Positions 25,182 through 33,308 of a DNA stretch of 38,520 nt are shown here, piece after piece. Both the position numbers and the translations under genes were made by a program. Position 1 is the stretch's first letter; every line of letters starts with the position of its first letter. This DNA is from Bacteroidaceae bacterium (GTDB lineage Bacteria > Bacteroidota > Bacteroidia > Bacteroidales > Bacteroidaceae), in NCBI GenBank assembly GCA_017651315.1, contig JAGCDE010000023.1, positions 1 to 38,520 of the forward strand. Direction: 5' to 3'. The notes beneath the pieces were generated by a model that saw only the letters and a list, made by a program, of their open reading frames with translations, had not been told where the DNA came from and made no database searches.

Positions 25182-28100
25182 ATGAAGTTAAGATTAGCCT
25201 GCGTATTTCTGTTATTCTGTGGGACTGTAAGTGCCCAGCTGTCATCAAAAGCCTGGACACCAGGTGAATACATCAGTTTCGACAAGGCCGGCAAGAGTGA
25301 TTTCCCGTTGGCACAGGATGGCAGAAGCGCTTCCATCATCGTATCGGAAAATGAATGGAAGGGCGTAAAGCGTGCCGCCGCCGACCTTGCCAAGGATATG
25401 GAGCGGGTAACGGGGACGGCATCGGAAGTGATTACCGCCGGAAAACCATCCAAGGGAAGCGTCATTGCCGGAACCATTGGCTCAAGCGAGGTCATAGACA
25501 GACTGGTCAGGAAAGGCAGGCTTGATGTTAAAGGAATAGAAGGTGAGCGGGAATCGTTCGTGATTGAGGTCATTGACGGAAGTCTGGTCATAGCCGGAAG
25601 CGACAGGCGGGGCACCATATACGGAATATATGACGTGTCGGAGAATATAGGAGTGTCGCCCTGGTACTGGTGGGCCGATGTTCCCGCCGCACAGCATGAT
25701 GTGCTTACCGTCAAGAGCGGACGCTATGTCCAGCCATCGCCCAAGGTACGTTACCGCGGTATTTTCATCAACGACGAGAGTCCCTCGTTCAGCGGATGGA
25801 GTGACGCCAAGTTCAAGGAGGGTGGTACCCGGAACGGCCAGAACAGCGTGATGTACGCCCACATGTTCGAACTGATACTAAGGCTCAAGGCCAACTATCT
25901 GTGGCCGGCCATGTGGGGCAAGGCTTTCAACGAGGACGATCCCCGCAGTCCCGGAGTGGCCGATGAGTACGGAGTGATTATGGGAACATCGCACCATGAG
26001 CCCATGATGCGCGCCCAGCAGGAATATACCGTCCGCCAGAGAGAGGTGGGAATATGGGACTATGTGACCAATGCTGACAACCTTAAGAAATTCTGGCGTG
26101 AAGGTCTGGAACGCAACAGCAAGTACGAGAACCTTATTACGATAGGTATGCGCGGCGACGGTGACGTGCCTATGGGTCAGGGCAATGACGAACAGAACAC
26201 CCAGGTGCTCTATGACGTGATCCGCGACCAGCGCAGCATAATAAGCGAGGTATATGGAAAAGATGCAAGCGAGGTCCCGCAGATGTGGGCCCTGTTCACT
26301 GAGGTACAGAGATACTATGAATCAGGGATGACCAGCCCGGATGACGTGCTGCTGATGTTCTGCGACAACAACTGGGGATACATACGTCGCACAGGCCCTG
26401 AAAAGGAACTGAACCGCAAGGGCGGCCTGGGAATGTACTACCATATAGACATGAACGGCGGACCGTGGAACGACCGTTGGATTAACACCACAACCATCCC
26501 CAAACTGCGCGAACAGCTGAGTCTGGCATACCGTACAGGAATCGATGACCTGTGGATAATCAATGTGGGTGACCTCAAACCCAAGGAACTGCCCATCGAC
26601 TTCATAATGCACTACGCATGGGATCCCGATGCCATAGGACCCGATGATACATTTGACTATGCTCTCTCATGGGCAGAGCAGAATTTCGGAAAGGAGCAGG
26701 CTCGAGAGATTGCCTGGATAGTATCGCAATACCCCAAGCTCAATCTGATGCGCAAGCCCGAAGTTCAGAGTACCGGCATCTTCAGCTACGAGAACTACGA
26801 TGAGCTGAACCGTCAGATGCGCCTATGGGACGAGGTGGAGAAACGGGCCGAAGCACTCAAACCGCAGATTCCGGAGCGTTACCGGGATGCATTCTTCGAG
26901 CTGGTCTATTATCCGGCAGTGGCATCGGCAGGTGTGGGTAAGATATGGCTTATGGCCCAGCAGAACAACATCTATGCGCTTCAGGGCAATCCTGCCGCCA
27001 ACAATATGGCTGACTATCATATCAAACGGCTGTTTGACAGGGACAAGGAGCTGTCGGACTATTACAACAACACTCTGGCAGGCGGAAAATGGAAGAACAT
27101 GATGTCCGACAAGCATATAGGTTATGTCCAGTGGTCCATGCCCAATGAGGACCGTCTGCCCACTCTCTATCACGTCAAGGCTCAGAAAACCGCTTCGCTC
27201 GCTGTGGAGGTTGAGGGTAGCGAACTGGCCTGGCCAATCATCGAACCCGAGACTGAAGCTGTTGAGGGTACCGGACTACGCAGGGAGATGAGGCGTTCCA
27301 TAAGGGATCTCTCGGCCGAGGCACATCTGCCGGTATTTGATGCAATGGGAAACCGGAAATACGCTATCCGTCTCTTTAACCGCGGAACCGGAACAGCCTC
27401 TTATACCGTAACCTCCGATAAGGACTGGGTCCTGTTTGACGGGCATACAGAGGGAGGTGTATCGGAAATGACAGGTATTGAAATAAAGGTACATATTGAC
27501 TGGAGTAAGGCACCCATGGGGCGTTCTGAGGCACTGATAACCGTACGGCAGAAGGACTCGGACACTGAAATACCCATCAGGGTGGAGGCGGTGAACGGAG
27601 AACTGCCGTCAGCGGCAAGACCGTATTTCGGGACAATGGCAGGTGAATATGGTGTGGATGTACTCAAGCCAGCCGCCAATGTCCCGGGCAAGGATGCAGC
27701 CTGGAGACTGCTGCCTGACCTGGGTCGTGGAGCAGGCTGTATGGGTGTATGGCCCAACAATGCTCCGTCGGCATCGCTTCAGGCCATCAAGTCGGCCCCG
27801 CATCTGGATTATGACATTTATCTGCATGAGACCGGCAGCCAGACCGTATGCATAGGAATCCTCCCCACTCAGGATGTGAATCCGTCCAGAGGACTGCGTC
27901 TGGCAGTATCGGTCGATAACGGTGAGCCTATGGTGATTGACGCCCGTCAGGGACTCCACGATGAGTTCAGCGAATACACCCAGCAGAATCTGGCCCGGTC
28001 CAAGGTCCTCAAGCCACTGCCTCAGGCACACAACTATCCGCTGCGCAACGGAAACCGCCAGATGCGCGATGAGGTGTTTGACAACCTGCGCTGGCTGGAT

Positions 28101-30137
28101 ACACAGATAACTATTGACAATCCGGGAATCCATACCCTTAAAATCTGGATGGTGGATCCGGAGATTGTGCTGGAAAAGATTGTGATAAATCCCGACGGCC
28201 GTATGAGTTACAGCGGTCCGGTACCCGTAATCCACGACAACACTCTCTGGAACCTGCCGGAATTCAAGCCCGAGGATGGGCCTTATACATCCGGTTGGGA
28301 GACTCTGAGCCGTTACTACAATGTTCCTGAGTGGTGGCGGGAGGCCAAGTTCGGTGCATGGTCGCACTGGGACCCGCAGTCTCAGGCCGAGGATGGCGAC
28401 TGGTACTCCAGAGGCATGTATCAGGAGGGCAGCGAGCAGTACCGCTATCACCTGGAGCATTACGGACACCCGTCGGTTTACGGCTACAAGGAGCTGTGCC
28501 GCGACTGGAACATCGATGCATGGGACCCCGATGACCTGATGCAGCTCTACAAGGATATGGGTGCCAGGTATTTCGTGGCTATGGGTAACCATCATGACAA
28601 CTATGACTGCTGGGACAGCAAATATCAGCCCTGGAACTCGGTCAATGTGGGCCCTGAGAAGGATGTGGTGGGAATCTGGGCAGAGACCGCACGCAAGTAC
28701 GATATGCCATTCGGAATAGGGTTTCACGCCACTCCGGCACGTACTTACGGTCAGTTCATGACCGTTCGCTACCGCAGTGACCGTAACGGCCCCAATGCCG
28801 GAATCCCATACGACGCCAACCTTACTGCCGCCGACGGCATAGGCAAGTGGTGGGAAGGGCTGGACCCCGTTGACCTTTACGGTCCGGTTCACAGGAACGG
28901 CCGAAACTCTTTGGAGACACCTTTCGCCACCCAGTTCATGTACCGTGTGGATGATGCCATACGCAAGTATCAGCCCGATATGATCTATTTTGATGACCAT
29001 GCTGGCGACTCGCAGGTGGATCTGGGTATTAACATGGGACTGGGTAAGCTCACTCCACAGATAATTGAGAATTTTTACAACATCGCCTCCAAGCGCGATG
29101 ATGGCAGGACGCAGGTGGTGGCCACATTCAAGGGCGTGGGTGGACGTTATGACAGTTTCCAGAATTCGCCCCAGCTGCTTCCGCTTGTGGACCGCAGCCT
29201 GCTCAAGAGCACAGAGTTCTTTACCGAGGACCAGATAATGGCATACCCTTTCCAGACCGAGGTAAGCCTTCAGGAATGGCATTACAGGAAAGGTGTTCCA
29301 TACCGTCCCGCACATGAGATCATCACCCGGCTTATGCAGAATGTGTCCCGAAACGGGTCGCTGCTGCTCAATATCACCCAGCGTGCAGGCGGAAATATCG
29401 ACCCGGAGGCCCGACAGATATGTCAGGATATAGGCCGTTGGCTCAAGATCAACGCAGATGCCGTCTATGGTGCCCGCCCTTTTGAGACATGGGGCAATGA
29501 CAATGTAATCTATACCCGGAACGGAGGTTTTGTATATGCCATGCTTTACAGTTGGGACGGAAGTGAGGTGAATCTGGATGCTCTTTCAACCAATTCGGCC
29601 ACCATAGGGAAGGTGAGCAAGGTGGAACTGATAGGGCAACCCAAGGCGCGCATCATTTTCAGACAGACCGATGCTGGACTTTCCCTATCGGCCGGAACAC
29701 AGCTTCAACCGTATGAGGAAATCAGTGATGAACGTCTCGCCAACGGATTCAAAGTCCTGCGTATAACACATGATAAGGCGCTTTTCAACGATGATGATCC
29801 CGGAGTGACGACCATAGGATGGGAACACCGGTGCAATCTGGGTCAAGGCGATTACAACAATGACCTATATGTATCCTCAAATGCGGGTGATGTGTGGCGT
29901 ACCACATTCTATGGCAAAAGCATAGAGCTGATAGCTCCTGTAGGACCGGATATGGGCGATATGACAGTGAGTGTTGACGGCGATGCTCATACAGTACCGC
30001 TCAGGGATTCAGAAAGCCATAAGGCCCAACAGGTGGTTTTCAGGTACAAAGCAAAAAAAAGAGGCAGCCATACTGTTGAGATTAGTAATAATTCAGGTAC
30101 AGTTGCCATTGATGCGCTTGCTGTGAAAAGAAGATGA
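25182..30137 (+). CDS. GH115 alpha-glucuronidase fused to GH29 alpha-L-fucosidase-like domain
   Basis: The ATG at 25182 gives 1651 aa with signal peptide MKLRLACVFLLFCGTVSAQ; an in-frame ATG 11 codons earlier lacks signal character. GH115 part: ESFVIEV...LVIAGSDRRGTIYGIYDVSENIGVSPWYWWADVP (about 100-167), YRGIFINDESPSFSGW, LWPAMWGKAFNEDDP (about 241), and a GH115 C-terminal domain at about 820-1005. GH29 part, about 1015-1430: WWREAKFGAWSHWDPQSQ, YFVAMGNHHDNYDCWDSKYQPWNS, and PDMIYFDDH with predicted nucleophile D1271, then NGSLLLNI. A beta-rich, CBM-like module closes it (about 1545-1651). Known GH115 enzymes remove (methyl)glucuronic acid from xylan and GH29 enzymes remove alpha-L-fucose. 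Both halves look complete and in one frame. GH29 substrate and acid/base residue are not determined here. Confidence 0.93.
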   Translation: MKLRLACVFLLFCGTVSAQLSSKAWTPGEYISFDKAGKSDFPLAQDGRSASIIVSENEWKGVKRAAADLAKDMERVTGTASEVITAGKPSKGSVIAGTIGSSEVIDRLVRKGRLDVKGIEGERESFVIEVIDGSLVIAGSDRRGTIYGIYDVSENIGVSPWYWWADVPAAQHDVLTVKSGRYVQPSPKVRYRGIFINDESPSFSGWSDAKFKEGGTRNGQNSVMYAHMFELILRLKANYLWPAMWGKAFNEDDPRSPGVADEYGVIMGTSHHEPMMRAQQEYTVRQREVGIWDYVTNADNLKKFWREGLERNSKYENLITIGMRGDGDVPMGQGNDEQNTQVLYDVIRDQRSIISEVYGKDASEVPQMWALFTEVQRYYESGMTSPDDVLLMFCDNNWGYIRRTGPEKELNRKGGLGMYYHIDMNGGPWNDRWINTTTIPKLREQLSLAYRTGIDDLWIINVGDLKPKELPIDFIMHYAWDPDAIGPDDTFDYALSWAEQNFGKEQAREIAWIVSQYPKLNLMRKPEVQSTGIFSYENYDELNRQMRLWDEVEKRAEALKPQIPERYRDAFFELVYYPAVASAGVGKIWLMAQQNNIYALQGNPAANNMADYHIKRLFDRDKELSDYYNNTLAGGKWKNMMSDKHIGYVQWSMPNEDRLPTLYHVKAQKTASLAVEVEGSELAWPIIEPETEAVEGTGLRREMRRSIRDLSAEAHLPVFDAMGNRKYAIRLFNRGTGTASYTVTSDKDWVLFDGHTEGGVSEMTGIEIKVHIDWSKAPMGRSEALITVRQKDSDTEIPIRVEAVNGELPSAARPYFGTMAGEYGVDVLKPAANVPGKDAAWRLLPDLGRGAGCMGVWPNNAPSASLQAIKSAPHLDYDIYLHETGSQTVCIGILPTQDVNPSRGLRLAVSVDNGEPMVIDARQGLHDEFSEYTQQNLARSKVLKPLPQAHNYPLRNGNRQMRDEVFDNLRWLDTQITIDNPGIHTLKIWMVDPEIVLEKIVINPDGRMSYSGPVPVIHDNTLWNLPEFKPEDGPYTSGWETLSRYYNVPEWWREAKFGAWSHWDPQSQAEDGDWYSRGMYQEGSEQYRYHLEHYGHPSVYGYKELCRDWNIDAWDPDDLMQLYKDMGARYFVAMGNHHDNYDCWDSKYQPWNSVNVGPEKDVVGIWAETARKYDMPFGIGFHATPARTYGQFMTVRYRSDRNGPNAGIPYDANLTAADGIGKWWEGLDPVDLYGPVHRNGRNSLETPFATQFMYRVDDAIRKYQPDMIYFDDHAGDSQVDLGINMGLGKLTPQIIENFYNIASKRDDGRTQVVATFKGVGGRYDSFQNSPQLLPLVDRSLLKSTEFFTEDQIMAYPFQTEVSLQEWHYRKGVPYRPAHEIITRLMQNVSRNGSLLLNITQRAGGNIDPEARQICQDIGRWLKINADAVYGARPFETWGNDNVIYTRNGGFVYAMLYSWDGSEVNLDALSTNSATIGKVSKVELIGQPKARIIFRQTDAGLSLSAGTQLQPYEEISDERLANGFKVLRITHDKALFNDDDPGVTTIGWEHRCNLGQGDYNNDLYVSSNAGDVWRTTFYGKSIELIAPVGPDMGDMTVSVDGDAHTVPLRDSESHKAQQVVFRYKAKKRGSHTVEISNNSGTVAIDALAVKRR

Positions 30138-30168
30138 ATCGGATTTTCCTTTGCTCATCCCGAATCTG

Positions 30169-30660
30169 TTACAGGATTTCCCGTGCTATCCAGGCGCAGG
30201 CCTCGGCATCGGCCAGTGCGTGGTGATGATTCTCCAGCAGATAACCGCAAGCGGCGGCAACAGTCTGCAGCTGATGGTTTCCGAGTGACGGTAATCTGCG
30301 GCGTGAGCAGCAAAGGGTGTCATAGAACACATAGTCAGGATAATCCATCTGATATGTGCGGAACACGGCCTTCAGACAACCTTCATCAAAAGGGCTGTTA
30401 TGCGCCACAAGCGGCAGTCCCTGAATCATAGGCTCTATCTTTGCCCAGACATCGGGAAACACAGGCGCATCATCCGTGTCGCGACTGCATAACCCATGCA
30501 CCCGCTGGCACCAATAGTTGTAGTAATCAGGCTCCGGCTTTATGAGCGAGTAGAACGAGTCCACAATCTCACCACCGCGCACAATGACAACCCCCACTGA
30601 GCAAACCGAGCTCCGCTCGCTGTTGGCCGTCTCAAAGTCAATCGCTGCAAAATCCTTCAT
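30169..30660 (-). CDS. DnaQ-like DEDDh 3'-5' exonuclease
   Basis: The 163-aa protein starts MKDFAAIDFETANSERSSVCSVGVV, with the ExoI D-x-E motif in IDFET. VAHNSPFDEGCLKAVF holds the second motif and HHALADAEACAWIA the third, with the catalytic His and Asp of the DEDDh class. It resembles stand-alone exonucleases of the DNA polymerase III epsilon/RNase T superfamily. The exact substrate (DNA or RNA) is unknown. The ATG at 30660 is preferred to a TTG at 30681 because that TTG lies in the -7 box. It converges on the GH115-GH29 gene. Confidence 0.9.
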   Translation of the reverse strand: MKDFAAIDFETANSERSSVCSVGVVIVRGGEIVDSFYSLIKPEPDYYNYWCQRVHGLCSRDTDDAPVFPDVWAKIEPMIQGLPLVAHNSPFDEGCLKAVFRTYQMDYPDYVFYDTLCCSRRRLPSLGNHQLQTVAAACGYLLENHHHALADAEACAWIAREIL

Positions 30661-30678
30661 CCCTGAATTAATTAGAGA

Positions 30679-30686
30679 CAAAGATA
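30679..30686 (-). promoter_or_regulatory. Candidate -7 box for the exonuclease gene
   Basis: Minus-strand TATCTTTG fits TAnnTTTG exactly, 18 bases before the ATG at 30660. No convincing TTG lies 19-21 bases farther upstream. Confidence 0.55.
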
Positions 30687-30764
30687 AGCAATTAGGGACG
30701 TTTTTTTAGATGTTGTTTCGTGTAAAAGTCGTATTATTGCAATATCTGATAGAGGATACGAACA

Positions 30765-31019
30765 ATGAGTATAGAAACATTTAAAGGACCTTACACCATG
30801 GAGGAGATCCGGGCGCGAATGGAAATAGCAGAAAGAGAATCTGCAGCTGGCCTGGGAATTGACAGTGAAGAAATGATACGTGAATTGGAAACAGAGTTTG
30901 CACAAGAAGACATGAAACAATATGTTTTCTGTAAACAGATTGTTTTTTCCATGAATAGTTGTATCTTTGCTTTTGAATTATTTACAATTAATCATTTTGA
31001 TACATGTCAATACCAGTAA
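30765..31019 (+). CDS. Antitoxin-like small protein, apparently orphan
   Basis: This 84-aa ORF has two unlike parts. Residues 1-51 (SIETFKGPYTMEEIRARMEI, then a Glu-rich helix ...MIRELETEFAQEDMKQ) look like the helical, acidic antitoxins of small type II toxin-antitoxin pairs. Residues 52-84 are Phe/Cys/Ile-rich, unlike coding sequence of that type, and overlap a strong promoter for the next genes (30940-30969). No RelE/ParE-like toxin follows. I read it as an antitoxin remnant whose original 3' end and partner have been replaced. The assignment is by resemblance only. Confidence 0.45.
   Translation: MSIETFKGPYTMEEIRARMEIAERESAAGLGIDSEEMIRELETEFAQEDMKQYVFCKQIVFSMNSCIFAFELFTINHFDTCQYQ
30940..30969 (+). 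promoter_or_regulatory. Promoter of the antitoxin-GNAT pair
   Basis: TTG (30940-30942), 19-base spacer, TATCTTTG (30962-30969): near-ideal Bacteroidota promoter, 34 bases before the ATG at 31004. It lies inside the tail of the preceding small ORF. Confidence 0.78.
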
Positions 31020-31171
31020 CAAACATCCCAGTGCTAACGGGTGAGGTGGCAGAACGCTTCATTGAGCAATGCGAGTACAATGCAAAGTATTTGCGAGGTT
31101 CCGAGTGGAAAGGTGAGTTTAAAGACATCTATAAAGATGTAATAGATCGCTCTCCAATACTACAGAAATGA
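31004..31171 (+). CDS. Small antitoxin candidate (55 aa) for the GNAT toxin
   Basis: The frame from the ATG at 31004 encodes 55 aa beginning MSIPVTNIPVLTGEVAERFI and continuing with EQCEYNAKYLRGSEWKGEFK. Its TGA overlaps the ATG of the GNAT gene (ATGA), the classic translational coupling of toxin-antitoxin pairs. It sits directly behind a near-ideal promoter. The protein is short, helical and charged, and similar small ORFs occur before GNAT genes in Bacteroidales. It lacks an obvious ribbon-helix-helix motif, so DNA binding cannot be claimed. An immunity or antitoxin role is inferred from position. Confidence 0.7.
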   Translation: MSIPVTNIPVLTGEVAERFIEQCEYNAKYLRGSEWKGEFKDIYKDVIDRSPILQK

Positions 31172-31773
31172 ATATTCTTGATTTGAAGCTTGTGCCGCAA
31201 GGAGCGCCCGAGCTTAATATACAGGCTTTTGACTGTGGTCGGAAGTCAGTCAATGATTTTTTTCATAATGAAGCTCATGATTACCAGGAGGAGCTATTTG
31301 GAAAAACATATTATTGGGTTATTCCGGAACGTCCTATGGATATAGTAGCGGGTTTTACGGTTGCAAATGCCAGTATATTTACCAAACGGTTGCCCAACGC
31401 AAGACAAAAGAAAATCGGATTTGAGGTACATCATGAAAAAGGTCTAATTAATTATCCTTCCATTTTGTTGGCCCAGTTAGGTGTTGATATAAAGTACAAA
31501 GGCTTGAATCTTGGTCAGCAAATAATAGAATTTGTCATGCAGTGGTTTACTTCACCCGACAATAAATCCGGTTGTCGTCATCTGATAGTAGATGCTTATG
31601 ATGAACCGCATTTGCTTGATTTCTATCAGCGTAATGGCCTAAATCTTTTCTTTTCATCTGTTGAGCAAGAAATGGAGTACCGTAACTGGGATAAAGAAAA
31701 GGATGGCGCTTTGGAGACACGTCTGATGTTCCGGGATATGATTCTTCTAAAACGTCCTTCCATTAGGCGGTGA
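31168..31773 (+). CDS. GNAT N-acetyltransferase, possible TacT-like toxin
   Basis: The 201-aa protein carries the N-terminal mark of toxin-type GNATs, 'FDCGRKSVNDFFHNEAHDYQ', also seen in non-toxin relatives, followed by KTYYWVIPERPMDIVAGFTVAN and the acetyl-CoA loop region ILLAQLGVDIKYKGLNLGQQII. HLIVDAYDEPHLLDFYQRNGL is the conserved C-terminal block. TacT-like enzymes acetylate the amino group of charged tRNAs and stop translation. That this one is a toxin rests on the coupled 55-aa ORF and on family resemblance. Housekeeping acetylation is the alternative. Start overlaps the upstream stop by 3 bases. The C-terminus is longer than in the shortest TacT proteins. Confidence 0.85.
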   Translation: MNILDLKLVPQGAPELNIQAFDCGRKSVNDFFHNEAHDYQEELFGKTYYWVIPERPMDIVAGFTVANASIFTKRLPNARQKKIGFEVHHEKGLINYPSILLAQLGVDIKYKGLNLGQQIIEFVMQWFTSPDNKSGCRHLIVDAYDEPHLLDFYQRNGLNLFFSSVEQEMEYRNWDKEKDGALETRLMFRDMILLKRPSIRR

Positions 31774-31785
31774 AACTTAATGGTG

Positions 31786-31807
31786 AGTGAAAGATTGTTC
31801 GCTTTTT
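31786..31807 (+). terminator. Weak terminator candidate after the GNAT gene
   Basis: AGTGAA (31786-31791) pairs with TTCGCT (31798-31803) using one G-U pair, 6-base loop, followed by TTTT. Short stem, so support is low; the position 13 bases after the stop is right. Confidence 0.35.
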
Positions 31808-31828
31808 AATCCAATAAATCAGTATTGC

Positions 31829-32647
31829 TCAATCCTTTGTGTTATTCCACTCTTCAAAAGTATAATTATATTCATACTGTTGTTTTCTGAAAATCACACT
31901 TTGAATATCTACATGGAAAAGTAATTCATTATCACTATACTCTTTATCCTTAAATAAATCAGTTGGTTTTTTGTAGTTTAAGGTAAAATCCTCGGTGTTG
32001 AAATCCAAATCCTTTTTATCATCGTCCTTTCCAACTATTGTATAATTTACAATTCTATTGGCATCAAATATATGAATATAACCCATTTTACTTCTTCCTA
32101 TCATATACCATGTGTTATCAACCTTGACTAGTCCAATAGGCTTAAAGTAATCCACCTTTTGTCTTGTTTGCAATAGATTAAAATCTATAGAACTGTTGGG
32201 ATATTCTTTTTTCAAAGCTGGACTATTATAATTATTCCTAAAAATGATGGATAGTATGTATTGGTTTTCTATAGCTTCCACAATATTAAAGAAGAATTTG
32301 GGGAAGAATAAATTTAACTCCATGTCATATATTTTCTTTTCTAAAGAGTTTTTGTCACTGATGGACATTTTCAGAAACAGATTGAAAAGCAAATCCATTT
32401 TAAGTTTATCCAGGGCTGAAGTAATATCCAACCGGTATCTATAATCATTTTTTCTATCACAAGTTATGTTTATGTCAAACAGCTCCCGTATAGACTGTAA
32501 ATGATTATGTAACGTTCTTTTTGGAAGACTACCTCCGTTGATATTTAGAGAAGATCTCATCCATTTATCATTAATTTCCTCATACGTTATAGGTCTGGAG
32601 TAGATGGTCTTAATCAGCCATATACACTTCTTGAATTGGTTTGTCAT
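31829..32647 (-). CDS. WYL-domain transcriptional regulator
   Basis: The 272-aa protein has an N-terminal DNA-binding region (residues about 1-80, with RTLHNHLQSIRELFDINITCDRKNDYRYRL as recognition helix and wing) and a WYL domain at about 120-215 ending in GLVKVDNTWYMIGRSKMGYIHIFDANRI, where W-Y-M-I-G and the Arg in DANRI match the WYL ligand-binding strand. The C-terminal part (FKDKEYSDNELLFHVDI) resembles the WCX extension. Such regulators (PafBC, BrxR, CapW) sense nucleotides or nucleic acid and often control DNA-damage or phage-defence genes. Codon use is AT-richer than in the core genes, which suggests transfer. It is divergent from the cluster starting at 32837 and is the natural candidate to regulate it. 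Confidence 0.82.
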   Translation of the reverse strand: MTNQFKKCIWLIKTIYSRPITYEEINDKWMRSSLNINGGSLPKRTLHNHLQSIRELFDINITCDRKNDYRYRLDITSALDKLKMDLLFNLFLKMSISDKNSLEKKIYDMELNLFFPKFFFNIVEAIENQYILSIIFRNNYNSPALKKEYPNSSIDFNLLQTRQKVDYFKPIGLVKVDNTWYMIGRSKMGYIHIFDANRIVNYTIVGKDDDKKDLDFNTEDFTLNYKKPTDLFKDKEYSDNELLFHVDIQSVIFRKQQYEYNYTFEEWNNTKD

Positions 32648-32663
32648 AATTGTCCTTTTTTTG

Positions 32664-32671
32664 CAAAGATA
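32664..32671 (-). promoter_or_regulatory. Candidate -7 box for the WYL regulator
   Basis: Minus-strand TATCTTTG fits TAnnTTTG exactly, 16 bases before the ATG at 32647, so the leader would be very short. Confidence 0.55.
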
Positions 32672-32694
32672 AAAACTGCATACGCAAAAAAATG

Positions 32695-32801
32695 GCCGAA
32701 GCCGTAAAATGTTTATGAAAGTCCATTTGCTTCATGAAAGAAATTTTAAAAATAAAATGCTTCGGCTATTATTTGGCGCAAGCTGAGTTTAGCTTTGCGC
32801 C
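32695..32801. repeat. Two inverted repeats in the divergent WYL intergenic region
   Basis: GCCGAAGC (32695-32702) is the inverse complement of GCTTCGGC (32759-32766), 56 bases apart. Next to it GGCGCAAGCT and AGCTTTGCGCC (32775-32801) form a hairpin of about 10 bp with one bulged A. Neither is followed by a T-tract on the plus strand. Located between the WYL start and the plus-strand cluster, they may be operator sites or a structured leader for the cluster; they could also be remnants of an intergenic repeat. A clear plus-strand promoter was not identified. Confidence 0.55.
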
Positions 32802-32836
32802 TAGTTTGATTATTAAGGACTAATTAGTATAAAGTC

Positions 32837-33043
32837 ATGATTAAGTTTCTGTTCAAATCCATCGTCGTGGTATTGTTGCTGTTGCTTCTTATACCTATGT
32901 GCAGACTGCTGTGGCAGTTGGTGGCAGGTGTGTTTGCCAATTCAGGAGTCGGCGTTGCCGGCGCCGACCTTTCCTGGGGCATTGCCGCACTTTTCTTTAC
33001 GGCGCTGTTTATCTTCTTTCTTGTGATAATCTTCAAGGACTGA
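32837..33043 (+). CDS. Small membrane protein, 68 aa, unknown
   Basis: The protein is MIKFLFKSIVVVLLLLLLIP followed by a short loop with ANSGVGVAGADLSWG and a second hydrophobic stretch IAALFFTALFIFFLVIIF, ending KD. This predicts two membrane helices with both ends in the cytoplasm. I recognise no family. It is the first gene of a plus-strand cluster divergent from the WYL regulator and ends 5 bases before the next start, so the genes are probably co-transcribed. Confidence 0.65.
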   Translation: MIKFLFKSIVVVLLLLLLIPMCRLLWQLVAGVFANSGVGVAGADLSWGIAALFFTALFIFFLVIIFKD

Positions 33044-33048
33044 ATATT

Positions 33049-33303
33049 ATGAATCTGCTGGAGGACATAATTGCCGGTGCCATAGGATATGGCATAGCAT
33101 CATCTAAGAAAAGCAAGGTGGTGGCCGATATAATAGACAACACCTTCCGCCACCTTACACTAGAGAATCTGGTTGACAACTACGCCCAGCGTCATCTGGA
33201 TGTGTATGGCTATAACAAAGACCTGGCCCATCGTCTGCATAAAATAGCCCGGAAGTATGAGGATTATGATTATGACAAGTTTTATGGTGATGATAGTTTT
33301 TAA
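33049..33303 (+). CDS. Hypothetical protein, 84 aa
   Basis: The ATG at 33049 gives MNLLEDIIAGAIGYGIASSK followed by KSKVVADIIDNTFRHLTLEN, then a charged helix with HRLHKIARKYEDYDYDKFYGDDSF. The first 20 residues are Gly/Ala/Ile-rich and could associate with a membrane; the end is strongly acidic and tyrosine-rich. No family recognised. Spacing of 5 bases on each side to its neighbours indicates an operon. The same frame is open further upstream to 32899, but that part overlaps the preceding gene. Confidence 0.6.
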   Translation: MNLLEDIIAGAIGYGIASSKKSKVVADIIDNTFRHLTLENLVDNYAQRHLDVYGYNKDLAHRLHKIARKYEDYDYDKFYGDDSF

Positions 33304-33308
33304 GTGTT

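Noticed and set aside
27609-29315. 568-codon open frame on the minus strand opposite the GH29 region
   Set aside because: It lies fully antisense to a well-supported enzyme domain, has no family resemblance and no promoter or start signal. It is explained by codon bias of the plus-strand gene.
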